Of a stretch of DNA of 64,000 nucleotides, positions 46,318 to 58,044 are shown piece after piece (position 1 is the first letter of the stretch; each line of letters starts with the position of its first letter). Both the position numbers and the translations under genes were made by a program. The stretch is from Limonium bicolor (taxonomy: Eukaryota; Streptophyta; Magnoliopsida; Caryophyllales; Plumbaginaceae), in the NCBI GenBank assembly GCA_023374045.1, contig CM041780.1, positions 95,389,005 to 95,453,004 of the forward strand, written 5' to 3'. The notes under the pieces were generated by a model. It did no database searches. It was not told the DNA's origin and saw only the letters and a list, made by a program, of their open reading frames with translations.

Positions 46318-46350
46318 GTGTGAAGAGATAATTACCTTATCTCTTCACAC
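46318..46350. promoter_or_regulatory. Perfect 14-bp inverted repeat upstream of the LTR TATA box
   Basis: GTGTGAAGAGATAA / TTATCTCTTCACAC with loop TTACC, about 45 bases before the TATA box. Repeated without arm changes in the other LTR at 55044-55076. Confidence 0.85.
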
Positions 46351-46393
46351 GCAAATGCCACCGCCTTACCTCCCCCTTTTACCTATATTTCTC

Positions 46394-46401
46394 TATAAAT
46401 A
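46394..46401 (+). promoter_or_regulatory. TATA box in element E 5' LTR
   Basis: TATAAATA in a C-rich context, repeated at 55117-55124 in the other LTR. Confidence 0.65.
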
Positions 46402-47369
46402 GACCTACAAAACCCCATTAAATCATATATCATTCCACCCCAAAACTAATGCCATTTTTCCTCCATAAAATCTCCATTTGCTCTCCAAAAATCATACATC
46501 TCATCTACATAATCTCCACATAAATCCTCACTTCATCTCATTCCATAAAACCATTCCAAGAGTTCTTCCTTTTCTTAAATCTACTCAGTTGTAATGTTTA
46601 TCGTACTTACGATGTTTGTTTTTATAATTATGTGTGAGTAATAACTTTAGCCTCCAGGATTGGAATGTAAGCCTATTTTATACAATTGTGTTACTTATAT
46701 TTTCTACTATAATCTGTTCAAGCAATATTTTGATTCTCGTTCTTAATGTGCTTTAATATTCAGGCCAATTATTAAAGTGATATTTGTAGTTCTCTTGTTA
46801 AAATGCGGTGCTGAGACAAGGTTCTAGACAGAAGAAGTCAAAACGGGTTAATGACTAGAAGCGAGGTTCGCCTATAGGTTAATTTGTCTCCAACAGGAAT
46901 TGTTAATAAAGCGATTAATTTATAATAACTTGGGCAAGGATTGCAGCTTGTTATTTAAATTAATCAGGGTTTATTGTACAAGGACCGGTCAACGAACTAA
47001 TTAAAATTCCTGAGTTTATTGCTAAAATGGTAGAAGTTTATAGTAATATAATTGGATAAAATAGGTGAGCAGAACAACCCAGGGTGCTTCTTAAAAACAA
47101 AAGAGTTTTATAACTGCTATTATTATTCTGTTTTGATTAACTGTTATTTTTACTGTTTTATTTACATTAAGTGTTAAACCATAATCTCCCTAAAAAAGTG
47201 ATATGTTCCTAATAAATAGTCTAATTAGAATTCTCAGTTAATTTGCACTATCAGTAAAACCACAGCAAGGTCCCCAAGAGTTCGACACCCCACAATTCCA
47301 CTATTCCGCAAAACGATAGGTACACTGCCTAGGTTGTAGAAGTAGTCACATATTTCTCCAACAAGTTTT

Positions 47370-47387
47370 TGGCGCCGTTGCCGGGGA
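47370..47387 (+). other. Primer-binding site of element E, tRNA-Asp type
   Basis: TGGCGCCGTTGCCGGGGA, complementary to the 3' end of plant tRNA-Asp. Six bases after the LTR end. Confidence 0.93.
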
Positions 47388-48110
47388 CCTCCGGCACGGT
47401 TAATTGATAGTTTTTAATTTCATTGAGTTTTCTGTTTAGCTAATGCTACTCTTTGTTTTCTGTTTCTATTTTTGTTATTTAATCTTTCTAACAATTTAAA
47501 TATCGTACTTAATTACAGTCATTAAAATTTCTTGTCATTTATTTACCAGTTATCTAACTTCTAACTTTTAAATTTCTGTAATCTAACATTTAAATTCCGT
47601 ACTCTAACATTTAATTTCTGTCATCTAACTACTAACATTTAATTTCTGTCATTTAAATTTCTGTCATTTAATTTCAGTAAACTAACTTTTAAATTTCAGT
47701 ACATTAATTCCTAACATTTAAATTTCAGCAATCTAACTACTAACATTTAAATTTCCTGTAAACTAATTTCTAACATTTAATTTTCAGTCATTTAATTTTC
47801 AGTCAGTTAAATTCTGTCATTTAAATTCCTCTGTCATTTAATTCCCTTGTCATTTAATTTTCAGTTAATTAAATTCCACAATCTAATTCTGTCTTTATTT
47901 TATTTTAGTTTTTAGTTAAACTGCATTTAATTTTAATTCCTTTTTGTTCATTTAGTTTCACTTTATTTACTCTCAAAAAAAAATATAGTTCTTTGTTTTG
48001 TTAAATTGCTTCTTTCTAATTTATTATTTAATTTTTTATAGTTTATCTTTACTTGTCAATTATTGTTGTCGTTTTCTGTAGCTGTTTTCCATTTTTCAAA
48101 ACTGCAAGTT
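47388..48110 (+). other. Element E 5' leader, T-rich degenerate repeat
   Basis: Irregular repeats of CTAACATTTAAATTTC and TGTCATTTAATTTC with several TTTCAG trinucleotide ends. No open frame. Many pyrimidine tract/AG pairs make cryptic splice acceptors likely. Confidence 0.7.
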
Positions 48111-48120
48111 ACTTCTATAT

Positions 48121-49545
48121 ATGCGTGGAACTCGATCTGCAGGTAGTCCTCAAAACGATTTTGAACCTGAGATTGAAAGATTTCTCCACAGACAAAGACG
48201 ACAACAATGTATTGAGATGGCAACTCGTCAAACTCTCTGCGAGTACCAGCAACCATCAGTAGAAGGGAGGCCTTCTGCTATTGTCCTTCCTCAAGTTTCA
48301 CAGGCTGAACTCGATGCCTGGCAATTCAAAACAAGTTTTATCACCACACTTTACCACTAGGGCCAATACAGCGGGCTAGATTCAGATGATGCTCCACACC
48401 ATATATCTGCATTTCTTGATTTCTGTAACACTTTTAATAAAGCAGGAAATTTAAACGAGCGCATCCGTTTGCAATTATTCCCCTATTCTTTAAAAGATGG
48501 CGCCTCCAGGTGGCTGAGAAGTTTACAACCCAGCAGCATCCACAGTTGGGCCAAATTAGCAAACAAATTTCTAGCGAAATACTATCCCTCGTCCAAAACA
48601 AGAGATAAAATTGCTGAGATCACTAACTTCTATCAAGAACCAGGCGAGTCTCTTTATGATTCGTGGGATAGATTCAAAGAATTACAGATATTATGCCCAC
48701 ATCACGGTATGAGTAGCCAGGAACTTGTGTTATCATTCTTTCGAGGTTTAAATGATTGTAACAAATTGTTGCTAAGTTCCTCGTCTGGAGGAAATTTTAG
48801 GAAAATGACCGGAGAAGAAGCAGTTGAACTACTGGACCAGATGACCGCCAGTACCAGACAATGGTGTAAAAACAAGGGAAGAGGCGAAGCCAAGAAAGAA
48901 ACCGGTATCTACAGTATTCCCCCACAGGATCATGTATCTGCTCAACTAGTTGCACTCACAAAAGTTGTGGAGAAACTGACGCTGAGTCAACCACAACAAA
49001 AAGTGGTGAAGGCAGTGGCCACTTCCCCGTATCTGACTCCCTGTTGCGAAAACTGTGAAGGAGCTCATGAAACCTCAGACTGCGATGGTTCAGGTTGCAA
49101 CAGGACCCTTGAAGAGGTAAATTTGATCAACAACAAACTAGGGAATCCTTATCAAAACTCATACAATCAAAACAATTGGAGGAGCAATCAACAACCATGG
49201 AGGAATTATGATCCACAGACAAGCAACCAAGGATTCAACCAAAACCGACAACCGCAGTATAATTGACAACATGAGCAGCCAACCAACTCACAGGGAGATA
49301 TGGGAACTGAAAGGCATGATGAATCAGCTTCTAAAACAAGGTCAGGCGATAAACTAAAATTTTATGAGATAGAAGCCAAAGTTGCTGATCAGGCTACTAT
49401 AACCACAAATCTAGAGAGACAGATAGGTCAGATTTCCCAACAGTTGGCTCAAAGACCAACAGGGTCACTCCCGAGCCAGACTGATCCAAACCCCAGGGAG
49501 CATGCAAAATCAATAACCCTGAGAAGCGGAAAAGCTAATATCTAA
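48121..49545 (+). pseudogene. Element E gag
   Basis: Starts MRGTRSAGSPQNDFEPEIER. A TAG at 48358-48360 breaks the N-terminal part. Core: LQLFPYSLKDGASRWLRSL, IHSWAKLANKFLAKYYP, ESLYDSWDRFKELQ, CPHHGMSSQELVLSFFRGL. Zinc knuckle CENCEGAHETSDC (Cx2Cx3Hx4C, Athila type) at about 49045. The Asn/Gln-rich part follows, with a TGA at 49264-49266; then LERQIGQISQQLAQRPTGSL and SQTDPNPREHAKSITLRSGK to a stop at 49543-49545. Confidence 0.9.
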
Positions 49546-50433
49546 TGCCCTGAAGATGAGAAGAAATCTGATGAACAAAAATCTGACAAAGAAGACGTAA
49601 CAATTCCCAAGGAGAAGGAGTCTCCTGCATCCCTTACTATTAAACCGTCACAGGTTTCATATGATATTCCAATCCCATTTCCTGATAGATTAAAAAAAAG
49701 AATTTGGATGACCAATTTGGAAAATTTATTAACATTTTTAAGAAATTAACTATTAATGTTCCTTTTTCTGATGCCTTAACGCAAATGCCTATTTACGCAA
49801 AATTTATGAAAGATATCTTGTCTAACATGCGATCTTTACAGGAAAATGACATAGTAAAATTGACCAAAAGTGTGTCTGCTGTACTCTTAAAGAAGCTACC
49901 ACCGAAGTTGGGAGATCCAGGTCTCCCTATCATTCCTTGCGCAATTGAAGACATAAATTGTGGTAACGGGTTATGCGATTTAGGAGCAGTATTAACTTAA
50001 TGCCTTTATCTATCTTTAAGAAATTAGGTATAGGTCAATGCTCTCCTACTCCTATGCAAAAGTTGAAGATTTAGTGGTTTCTGTTGGCAAATTTATTTTC
50101 CCTGCTGATTTCATTGTTATTGACATTGAGGAAGATAAAGATGTTCCACTAATCCTAGGTAGACCTTTTATGAGAACTGCAAGAACTTTAATTGTTGTTG
50201 AAGGAGGTAAAATAATTTTAAGACTTCATGATGAACAAGTAGTTTTTGACATGACCCGGAACATGAAGCGTCCTTCTGATACACAAATCTGTTTTTCGAT
50301 TGACACTGTTGACTCTTTAGTACAGGAGACGTTCCTCAGCAAAGATGAAGAAACGATTTTGGAAAGATGTCTTATGGCATCTTGCGAAGCTGATGACGAA
50401 AATCCTGTATTGCTCTCATGGCTGAAGAGTTAA
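49546..50433 (+). pseudogene. Element E gag tail and aspartic protease
   Basis: PIPFPDRLKK, a shift at about 49700, then DDQFGKFINIFKKLTINVPF. The protease has the DLG active site (GLCDLGA, about 49975) with a 1-nt shift right after it, then IGQCSPTP, FIFPADFIVIDIEEDKDVPL and ILGRPFMRTARTLI. Acidic end with stop at 50431-50433. Confidence 0.88.
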
Positions 50434-52090
50434 ACAAGCATAAGCCATTTCCGTTCCTACCAACAAAGATTCGAGCCAGTAGAAAGAAACGCAGACAGAC
50501 CAAAGCCATCCATCGAAAAAGCACCTACAGTCGAAATGAAACCTCTTCCCCCTCATTTAAAATACGCTTTTCTAAAAAAACCATCTGATTTACCAGTTAT
50601 TATCTCATCTAAATTATCAGATGTGCAGGAGAAGCAACTTTTAGGGGTGCTACGCAAACATACGACCGCTATCGGTTGGTCGATAGCGGATATCAAAGGA
50701 ATAAGCCCATCTCTGTGCTCTCATCGAATTTATATGGAAGATGATTTCAGGGCATTGGCACAACCACAGAGGCGTCTCAACCCCGTTCTAAAAGAGGTGG
50801 TCAAGAAAGAGTAATAAAACTACTTGACGCTGGCATTATCTATCCAATTTCAGACAGCAAGTGGGTAAGCCCAGTGCAGGTGGTACCAAAAAAGGGCGGA
50901 ATAACTGTAGTTCCTAACGAGAAAGGTGAGTTGATTCCTCAACGCACTACTACCGGTTGGAGAGTTTGTATAGACTACAGGAAATTGAATACTGCCACAC
51001 GTAAGGATCATTTTCCCTTGCCCTTTATTGACCAAATGCTGGAAAGGTTAGCAGGTCAAGATTACTATTGTTTTCTAGATGGCTATTCAGGATACTTTCA
51101 GATCCCAATTGCTCCAGAATCAGGATAAAACTACTTTTACCTGTCCTTATGGAACATATGCTTATAAAAGAATGCCGTTCGGATTATGTAATGCACCAGC
51201 TACTTTTCAACGGTGCATGATGGCTATTTTCTCTGACTACATTGAAAAATGTATAGAAGTCTTTATGGATGACTTCTCTGTCTTTGGTTCGACATTTGAT
51301 ACTTGCCTGGAGAATCTCGATCTTATTTTGGCCAGGTGTGAAGACACAAATCTAGTCCTGAACTGGGAGAAATGTCACTTCATGGTTCGTGAAGGGATCG
51401 TGCTAGGACATAACGTGTCTTCAAAAGGTATTGAGGTGGACCGGCTAAAATTGAGGTAATAGAAAAACTCCCACCTCCTACTACTGTAAGAGGTATCCGA
51501 AGTTTTCTTGGACATGCTGGTTTTTACAGAAGATTCATTAAAAACTTTTCCAAGATTTCAAAGCCTCTCTGTACTCTACTGACTAAAGATGCTAAATTTC
51601 ATTTTTCTGATGAATGTTTAGCAGCTTTTAATTTGTTAAAAGAAAAACTTGTCTCTGCTCCTATTGTGGTATCACCCGACTGGTCCCAACCTTTTGAAAT
51701 CATGTGTGACGCCAGTGATTATGCGGTGGGTGCTGTTTTGTGCCAAAAAATGGATAAAATCCTGAGAGTCATTTATTATGCAAGTCGTACTCTAAATGAT
51801 GCTCAGAAAAATTATGCCACCACCGAAAAAGAATTGCTGGCAGTCGTCTTTGCTTTGGATAAATTCCGTCCATATTTATTGGGTAGTAAGGTTATTATTC
51901 ATACTGACCATTCTGCCCTCAAGTATTTATTTGCCAAAGCAGATGCAAAACCCAGGTTGATAAGATGGATACTTCTCTTACAAGAATTCGACATAGAGAT
52001 AAGAGATAAGAGAGGTATCCAGAATGTCGTGGCTGACCACTTGTCAAGGATGGAGGGACCAGAAGACGAAAGACCCATCAATGAGTTTTT
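50434..52090 (+). pseudogene. Element E reverse transcriptase and RNase H
   Basis: LPPHLKYAFLKKPSDLPVII, IGWSIADIKGISPSLCSHRI, WVSPVQVVPKKGG, WRVCIDYRKLNTATRKDHFP, then a shift at about 51125, MPFGLCNAPATFQRCMMAIF, catalytic FMDDFSVFG, and a shift at about 51455. RNase [57 protein letters not shown]. The motifs are intact but four frame breaks separate them. Confidence 0.92.
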
Positions 52091-53420
52091 CCCGGACGAG
52101 GCAGTATTCACAATCCAAACGGCAGGAGACCCTTGGTTTGCCGATATTGCCAATTATCTGGCTACGAAGATCATCCCAGCTGATATGACATATCAGCAGC
52201 GAAAAAGGTTCTTTTCGATTGTCAAACATTATTTATGGGATGATCCATTTCTTTTCAAAATCTGTGCAGATGGTATTATAAGGAGATGTGTGCCACAGAC
52301 GGAAATCAGAAATATCCTTCTCCACTGCCATTCTAGAGAAACCGGCGGACATCACGGTGCAACCCGTACAGCTGCTAAGGTACTGGAATCCGGTTTCTAT
52401 TGGAACACCCTTCACAAAGATTGTCATGCTTTTGTGTCTACTTGTGATCGGTGTCAAAGGCAAGGTAACATTTCTCGCCGCAATGAACTACCCTTGAATA
52501 ATATGTTGGAGGTTGAATTATTTGATGTTTGGGGGATTGATTTTATGGGACCCTTCCCAAATTCTTTTGGAAATTTGTACATCTTAGTAGCAGTCGATTA
52601 TGTCTCTAAATGGGCGGAAGCCCTTGCTTGCTCTACTAATGATGGTAAAGTTGTGATGAAGTTTATAAAGAAAACATTTTCACTCGATTCGGTGTTCCTA
52701 GAGCAATAATCAGCGATGGTGGATCTCATTTCTGCAATCCCCAGTTTGATGCTCTCCTGAAGAAATATGGAGTCCGACATAAGGTTGCTCTACCATACCA
52801 TCCTCAAACGAATGGTCAGGCAGAGATAACAAATAGAGAGCTAAAATGGATTCTGCAGAAGACGGTGAGCTCTTCTCGAAAGGATGGTCCATTAAATTGG
52901 ATGATGCGCTCTGGGCATACCGTACCGCCTTCAAAACACCTATCGGCGTGTCTCCCTACAAACTAGTTTTTGGGAAGGCATGCCACTTGCCTATGGAATT
53001 AGAGCACAAATCTTATTGGGCTCTGAAGGTGTTAAACTTTGATCTACAACAAGCCAGTGAAAAAAGGAAGTTCCAATTGACTGAGCTGGAAGAACTTAGG
53101 AACGACTCTATGAAATGCAGTGATTTATAAGGAGAAGACCAAGCGTTGGCACGATAAGATGATTGCCAAGCGAGAATTCAAAGCAGGAGATCAGGTCCTT
53201 CTTTATAACTCCAGACTTAAGTTCTTCCCAGGTAAGTTAAAATCTTTCTGGTCTGGACCATTTACAATAATATCTACCTCTCCTTATGGAGCTGTGGAAT
53301 TGGACAATAAGAAAAGGATCGTTTAAAGTAAATGGCGCTCGAATAAAATTATTTCTGGGAACCGTTAGACAACGAAGAGGCTTCTGCGCTTCTTCTCAAA
53401 GATCCAGTCACAACTTAAAA
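52091..53420 (+). pseudogene. Element E integrase
   Basis: H2C2 finger ([12 protein letters not shown]...CDRCQRQG), core Asp in WGIDFMGPF, a shift at about 52690, second Asp in ISDGGSHFCNPQF, Glu in [11 protein letters not shown]. Then frame changes near 52860 and 53110, [20 protein letters not shown], and the end [20 protein letters not shown]. No chromodomain, as expected for Athila. Confidence 0.9.
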
Positions 53421-54665
53421 CACTCAGGTACGGTCTAGCCAAAGACCATAAAGATGGGCAGCTTGGTAGGAGGCACCCTACTATCTATCTTTTTAATCTG
53501 TATTGTGCTTATATTTGTATTTATTTTAAAAAAAAAGAAATAGAGTGAAATAAAAAAAAGGAGAGAGAACGAGGAGAATTAACTTGAGTTCTTCTGGCTG
53601 TTTAGAATATTTATTCCAGGAACATCTTGCACATCTATACAGCCGAACTCAAGTGTGGGGGCTACACTACATATTCTGCATAAATCTGGGGAGTACACTA
53701 TCTTTACCTTGCTCTTTAAATTTTCAATATTTCCTATTACCATGCTTTGTGATCATTACACAGGTAGTTTGAATGCCCTGTTATTTTAATTCTTTCTATG
53801 CAATGAGGGCATTGCTTTGGTTCAAGTGTGGGGGAGATATAATAATCAAAAGCTTGCTCTTAAGTTTCTCTTTTCGACACTGTGTTTAAATTTGTTAAGT
53901 GATTAATAATCAAAGAAGGAGCCATAGAGGGAGTAATGCCGGTGTTAACAGGTTTAAAGGGTACATACTAAAAAAAAACTCTGCTCCTTACTCAGTGCTA
54001 AAAATTCTGAGGAAATTATCATTTGAATTTTGTTTTGACTTTGAGCCTGGATTTGAATTGGAATGAAATGGTGGAAAAAGAACAAGGCAAGGTACTCCTC
54101 TGATCCAACAGACATATTCTGATCCTAAACAGGCCTCGTCCACTCGGTTATTAAGTTCTTAGGGGTGCTTCATCACCCGGCTACCTAAGGTACTCGGTAT
54201 CTGGGATAGTAGACCCAAAACCGCTACAAGGGTGGAGAGAAAAGTCTGAGGTAAAAGAAAAATGAACTTCAAAATTGAAGTATCTGTGCATTCTGTACCA
54301 AAATGATAAAAACTTCTTCATGGATCATGAGTATGTGGCATTGAAAGGTATAATGGAATAAGATTTTACTTCATGCCCCTTGTCGTTCAAAGGAAATGTG
54401 AAAGAAAATGGTGGATTGGCTCAGGGTTAAAAGCAGAATTCTCATGGTACTGCTTCTCTTTCTTTTGTAGGACTTCAGAGTTATTCTCAGAAATAGAGAA
54501 ATATATCTAAATAAATTTAATGTTATTAGTACCCTTTTAAAATATGAAAAGATTGGCAATTACCTCTTCTGTGCTCTCCTTACTTGATTATTGTCTGTTT
54601 AACTTGTTTAAACATTATGTCAGAAAGATTTGCTTGAGGACAAGCAAAAGATAAGTGTGGGGGTT
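53421..54665 (+). other. Element E 3' region with conserved noncoding blocks and polypurine tract
   Basis: No coding frame of note, and the env-like ORF of some Athila members is absent. AAGTGTGGGGG occurs at 53651, 53825 and 54653; the last is the polypurine tract before the LTR. Blocks shared with element D: AAGGTACTCCTCTGATC (about 54089), GGGGTGCTTCATCACC and CTACCTAAGGTACTC (about 54160-54195), TCTGGGATAGT (54201), GGCATTGAAAGGTAT (about 54336), TTGCTTGAGGACAAGCAAAA (about 54631). Confidence 0.75.
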
Positions 54666-56085
54666 TGATAAGTGAGAAATACATAGACATTTAAGGGTTT
54701 AATTTACCTTGTACTTACTTACTTTCAGGATAATATTACTCACTTATCGTATGTTTTTCCTCTAGTTATGTTTTATTGATTATCTCACAAATTTATTGGT
54801 TAAACATGAGGAAAACCAAGCTAGGAGCAAAGTACACGAAGAGACGAACGCGTAGGCGAAAACGGGGATCAAATCGGAGCTAAAACGAACATTTTAGAGG
54901 CAATTGACCTTTGGTCCGGACCAGTGTCCGGATCACCTGGTCCGGACCAACACACGCCAGCGCACCCGATAAGAAAATCGACATGGTCCGGACCAGCTGG
55001 TCCGGACAGTGGTCCGGACATGTCGATTGCCAGCGTAAAAGGAGTGTGAAGAGATAATTACCTTATCTCTTCACACGAAACCACCGCCTTACCTCCCCCT
55101 TTTACCTATATTTCTCTATAAATAACCTACAAAACCCCATTAAATCATATATCATTCCACCCCAAAACTAATGCCATTTTTCCTCCATAAAATCTCCATT
55201 TTCTCTCCAAAAATCATACATCTCATCTACATAATCTCCACATAAATCCTCACTTCATCTCATTCCATAAAACCATTCCAAGAGTTCTTCCTTTTCTTAA
55301 ATCTACTCAGTTTTAATGTCTGTCGTACTTACGATGTTTGTTTTTATAATTATGTGTGAGTAATAACTTTAGCCTCCGGGGTTGGAAAGCAAGCCTATTT
55401 TATACAATCGTGTTACGTATATTTTCTACTATAATCTGTTCAAGCAATATTTTGATTCTCGTTCTTAATGCGCTTTAATATTCAGGCCAATTATTAAAGT
55501 GATATTTGTAGTTCTCTTGTTAAAATGCGGTGCTGAGACAAGGTTCTAGACAGAAGAAGTCAAAACGGGTTAATGACTAGAAGCGAGGTTCGCCTATAGG
55601 TTAATCTGTCTCCAACAGGAATTGTTAATAAAGCGATTAATTTATAATAACTTGGGCAAGGATTGCAGCTTGTTATTTAAATTAATCAGGGTTTATTGTA
55701 CAAGGACCGGTCAACGAACTAATTAAAATTCCTGAGTTTATTGCTAAAATGGTAGAAGTTTATAGTAATATAATTGGATAAAATAGGTGAGCAGAACAAC
55801 CCAGGGTGCTTCTTAAAAACAAAAGAGTTTTATAACTGCTATTATTATTCTGTTTTGATTAACTGTTATTTTTACTGTTTTATTTACATTAAGTGTTAAA
55901 CCACAATCTCCCTAAAAAAGTGATAAGTTCCTATTAAATAGTCTAATTAGAATTCTCAGTTAATTTGCACTATCAGTTAAACCACAGCAAGGTCCCCAAG
56001 AGTTCGACACCCCACAATTCCACTATTCCATAAAACGATATGTATACTGCCTAGGTTGTAGAAGTAGTCACATATTTCTCCAACA
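54666..56085 (+). mobile_element. Element E 3' LTR (1420 bp)
   Basis: Same as 45950-47363 with small differences. Has the full GGTCCGGACCAGCTGGTCC palindrome (about 54986-55010) that is partly lost in the 5' LTR. Confidence 0.93.
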
Positions 56086-56241
56086 CAATCCTAGAATTAA
56101 ATCGAGGTTACATGTTCGAAACCTCATAAACTCTTTTTAGAAATTTAACCAACTTACGAAAAGGTAAATGCTGACTTGGGCCATCCTACTGGGCCTAAGT
56201 CCATGAACTTCAAAAGCCCACTTAAACAATTCAACTAGAGT
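56086..56241 (+). mobile_element. Element G 3' LTR, right remainder
   Basis: Begins with the right copy of CAATC, so it should continue the LTR of element G from 45949. No LTR end is recognisable before the CACTA element starts. Confidence 0.55.
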
Positions 56242-56255
56242 CACTGGTGGACGGA

Positions 56256-56866
56256 AGCCTTTAATGACGGTGGTTTAATCACGGCTTTAACAGAAACCGT
56301 AATTAATATGAAGGCCGGAGTTAATTAATGACGTTTATTAAATTAACCGTAAGCAATAATCGATCGGAGGTAGGCGCGCCTTTTTTAGGACGGACTTTAG
56401 ATGACGGTTATTTGTGAAACCGTAATCTAAAGTCCCGTGTTGACGCGCGCTTTATGGTCAACGGACTTTAGATTACGGTTTTACTAATAACCGTCATCTA
56501 AGTCCCCGCCCACTGATGGTCAACGACGTCGTCTTGACCTGACGCCAAATATTTCCCGCATTATTTGATTTTTTCGACGCCGCGCGTAATCTAAATTACA
56601 GTGAACGACGTCTCTTACCAGCTTATTTTAGATTAAAATAACTTTATATTAATGTGTTACATTTGTTTGATCGAATAAGACTGGCTCAATGGCCGTGGGT
56701 ACATGAGTCAACACCATCGATCTTGAGTTCGAAACCCAGCATAGGCCAAATAATTTTCGCGCTATTTTATTAATTTCGTTACACTTTAGATTACGGTTCT
56801 TTAGGAACCGTCATGTAAAGTGTGACTTTACATTACGGTTTTCATGTAAACCGTAATCTAAAGTCC
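56256..56866. repeat. CACTA subterminal inverted repeats
   Basis: ACTTTAGATTACGGTT and its complement occur as four hairpins: 56394-56433, 56464-56503, 56783-56821 and 56825-56865, with weaker ones at about 56268-56304 and 56327-56352. In En/Spm such subterminal motifs are bound by the element's own TNPA protein. Confidence 0.85.
56681..56735 (+). other. tRNA-like internal promoter (A and B box) in CACTA
   Basis: TGGCTCAATGG fits the pol III A box and GTTCGAAACCC the B box, with 45 bases between starts as in a tRNA. The arms do not pair well, so it is not a working tRNA. It could be a tRNA-derived SINE head or a pseudo-tRNA. Confidence 0.45.
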
Positions 56867-57790
56867 TTTTTAACTACAACATTTGCCCGTTTACTCTGCA
56901 CACTGTACTTACAGTAACTCTTCTTCTCTTTCGCGCTATCTCCTCACTGAAATCGCCTCCTCTCTCCCGTGACCGTGCTAACGGCCATCGCCACCATCGC
57001 TCCCACCACCTTTGTCACTCCCATCGCCGCCGGTCACCACCCATCTACCACTGGTCTCACCGCGACCTCTCTATCGCGTATTGGGTATGCGATCGATTGA
57101 TTGTCGTTTTTTCTCTAACTTTGTTCATATACATGCATTTCGATTGCAAGTTCTAACTTTGTTCATATATTTGTGCCCAGATTCACAGTTAATTGCAACC
57201 TAGTTCGTGGGCTGATTTCTACACTACTTGCCCACTTCGGTGCTTAGTAACGGTAATTTTGCAAAGCAAATGTAACTGCTGTATTTATTTATTCTTAGCA
57301 TTTAGTATTACAATTAATAAATAATAGTGTATTTAAAAATGCTAACTTAAAACTGCCACAGGAAAGAAAGTAAGTTCAAGTATATTACCGATTCCTGAAA
57401 ATAGCTCATTTTCAACTGCTCAATCTGCTATGCCAGATGCTCTCTGTTTGATTCACAATCTGTGACAGGAATCAACAATGCTATTGTTATAACCACCAGA
57501 AAGAATAAGATGAGTTTCGGTATTTTAATGGTTCTAGAATGACTAGTTTCAGTCCTTCAATCTGAAGTACTGCAGAGAAGGTCATAAATAAACTTCATTT
57601 ATAGTAGAATAAGATAAGTTTATGTATGTTACTAGTTCTAGATGGTGCGTGCAAATTTGACTTTGAAAAACTGATTTGGAGACGTTGAAATATAGGGGAG
57701 ATGCTGTCGATTTTTTTCCGCGGTTTAGCTAGCATTTAACCTTGATTTTTTGATGAATTCTAATGTTGTCGTTTTTCATTTATGCATCAG
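56867..57790 (+). other. CACTA leader/promoter region
   Basis: C-rich stretch at 56950-57080 (TCTCTCCCGTGACC, CACCATCGCTCCCACC) typical of a plant 5' untranslated exon, followed by AT-rich probable intron. No protein recognised. Confidence 0.45.
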
Positions 57791-57854
57791 GACTACGACT
57801 TTATTTTGGCTTCCGACCTCAACCGTCTTAGCATCGGCTAATCGTCTACCAGAG
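57791..57854 (+). other. Possible noncoding leader exon of TNPD
   Basis: TATGCATCAG before and GTAAGATTT after are good splice acceptor and donor around a 64-base C-rich segment. Confidence 0.4.
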
Positions 57855-57912
57855 GTAAGATTTACATATATACAATAATATTTGACAAACTACCAAACAT
57901 AGTTATCCGCCC

Positions 57913-57960
57913 AAGATATACCTAATAGAGGTATATCTTCGGCAGTCCCTGTCGGGACTG
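57913..57960. repeat. Two adjacent perfect hairpins upstream of TNPD
   Basis: AAGATATACCT/AGGTATATCTT (11-bp arms, 5-base loop, 57913-57939) and CAGTCCC/GGGACTG (7-bp arms, 57943-57960). Confidence 0.85.
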
Positions 57961-58044
57961 TCCATGATTGTTAAATCTCACACCTAGGGTGTGAATGTGT
58001 TTTTAATTGTACTTTATTGATTCTTTCAGCAGTATCTCTTTATT

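Larger units (their letters stand above)
45950..47363 (+). mobile_element. Element E 5' LTR (1414 bp)
   Basis: TGATAAGTG...CTCCAACA. GGTCCGGACC-type palindromes at 46197-46300, perfect 14-bp hairpin at 46318-46350, TATA box TATAAATA at 46394-46401. Differs from the 3' LTR by small indels, including one lost CCGGAC unit. Confidence 0.93.
45950..56085 (+). mobile_element. Element E: full-length degenerate Athila element
   Basis: Plus-strand Ty3/Gypsy element bounded by LTRs 45950-47363 and 54666-56085, with perfect target duplication CAATC (45945-45949 and 56086-56090). tRNA-Asp primer site, gag, protease, RT, RNase H and integrase in Athila order. Stops and frameshifts interrupt every gene. 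Inserted in the 3' LTR of element G. Confidence 0.93.

Noticed and set aside
56091..56140. Second tRNA-like B box (ATGTTCGAAACCTC)
   Set aside because: No A box at the right distance; single short match expected by chance.
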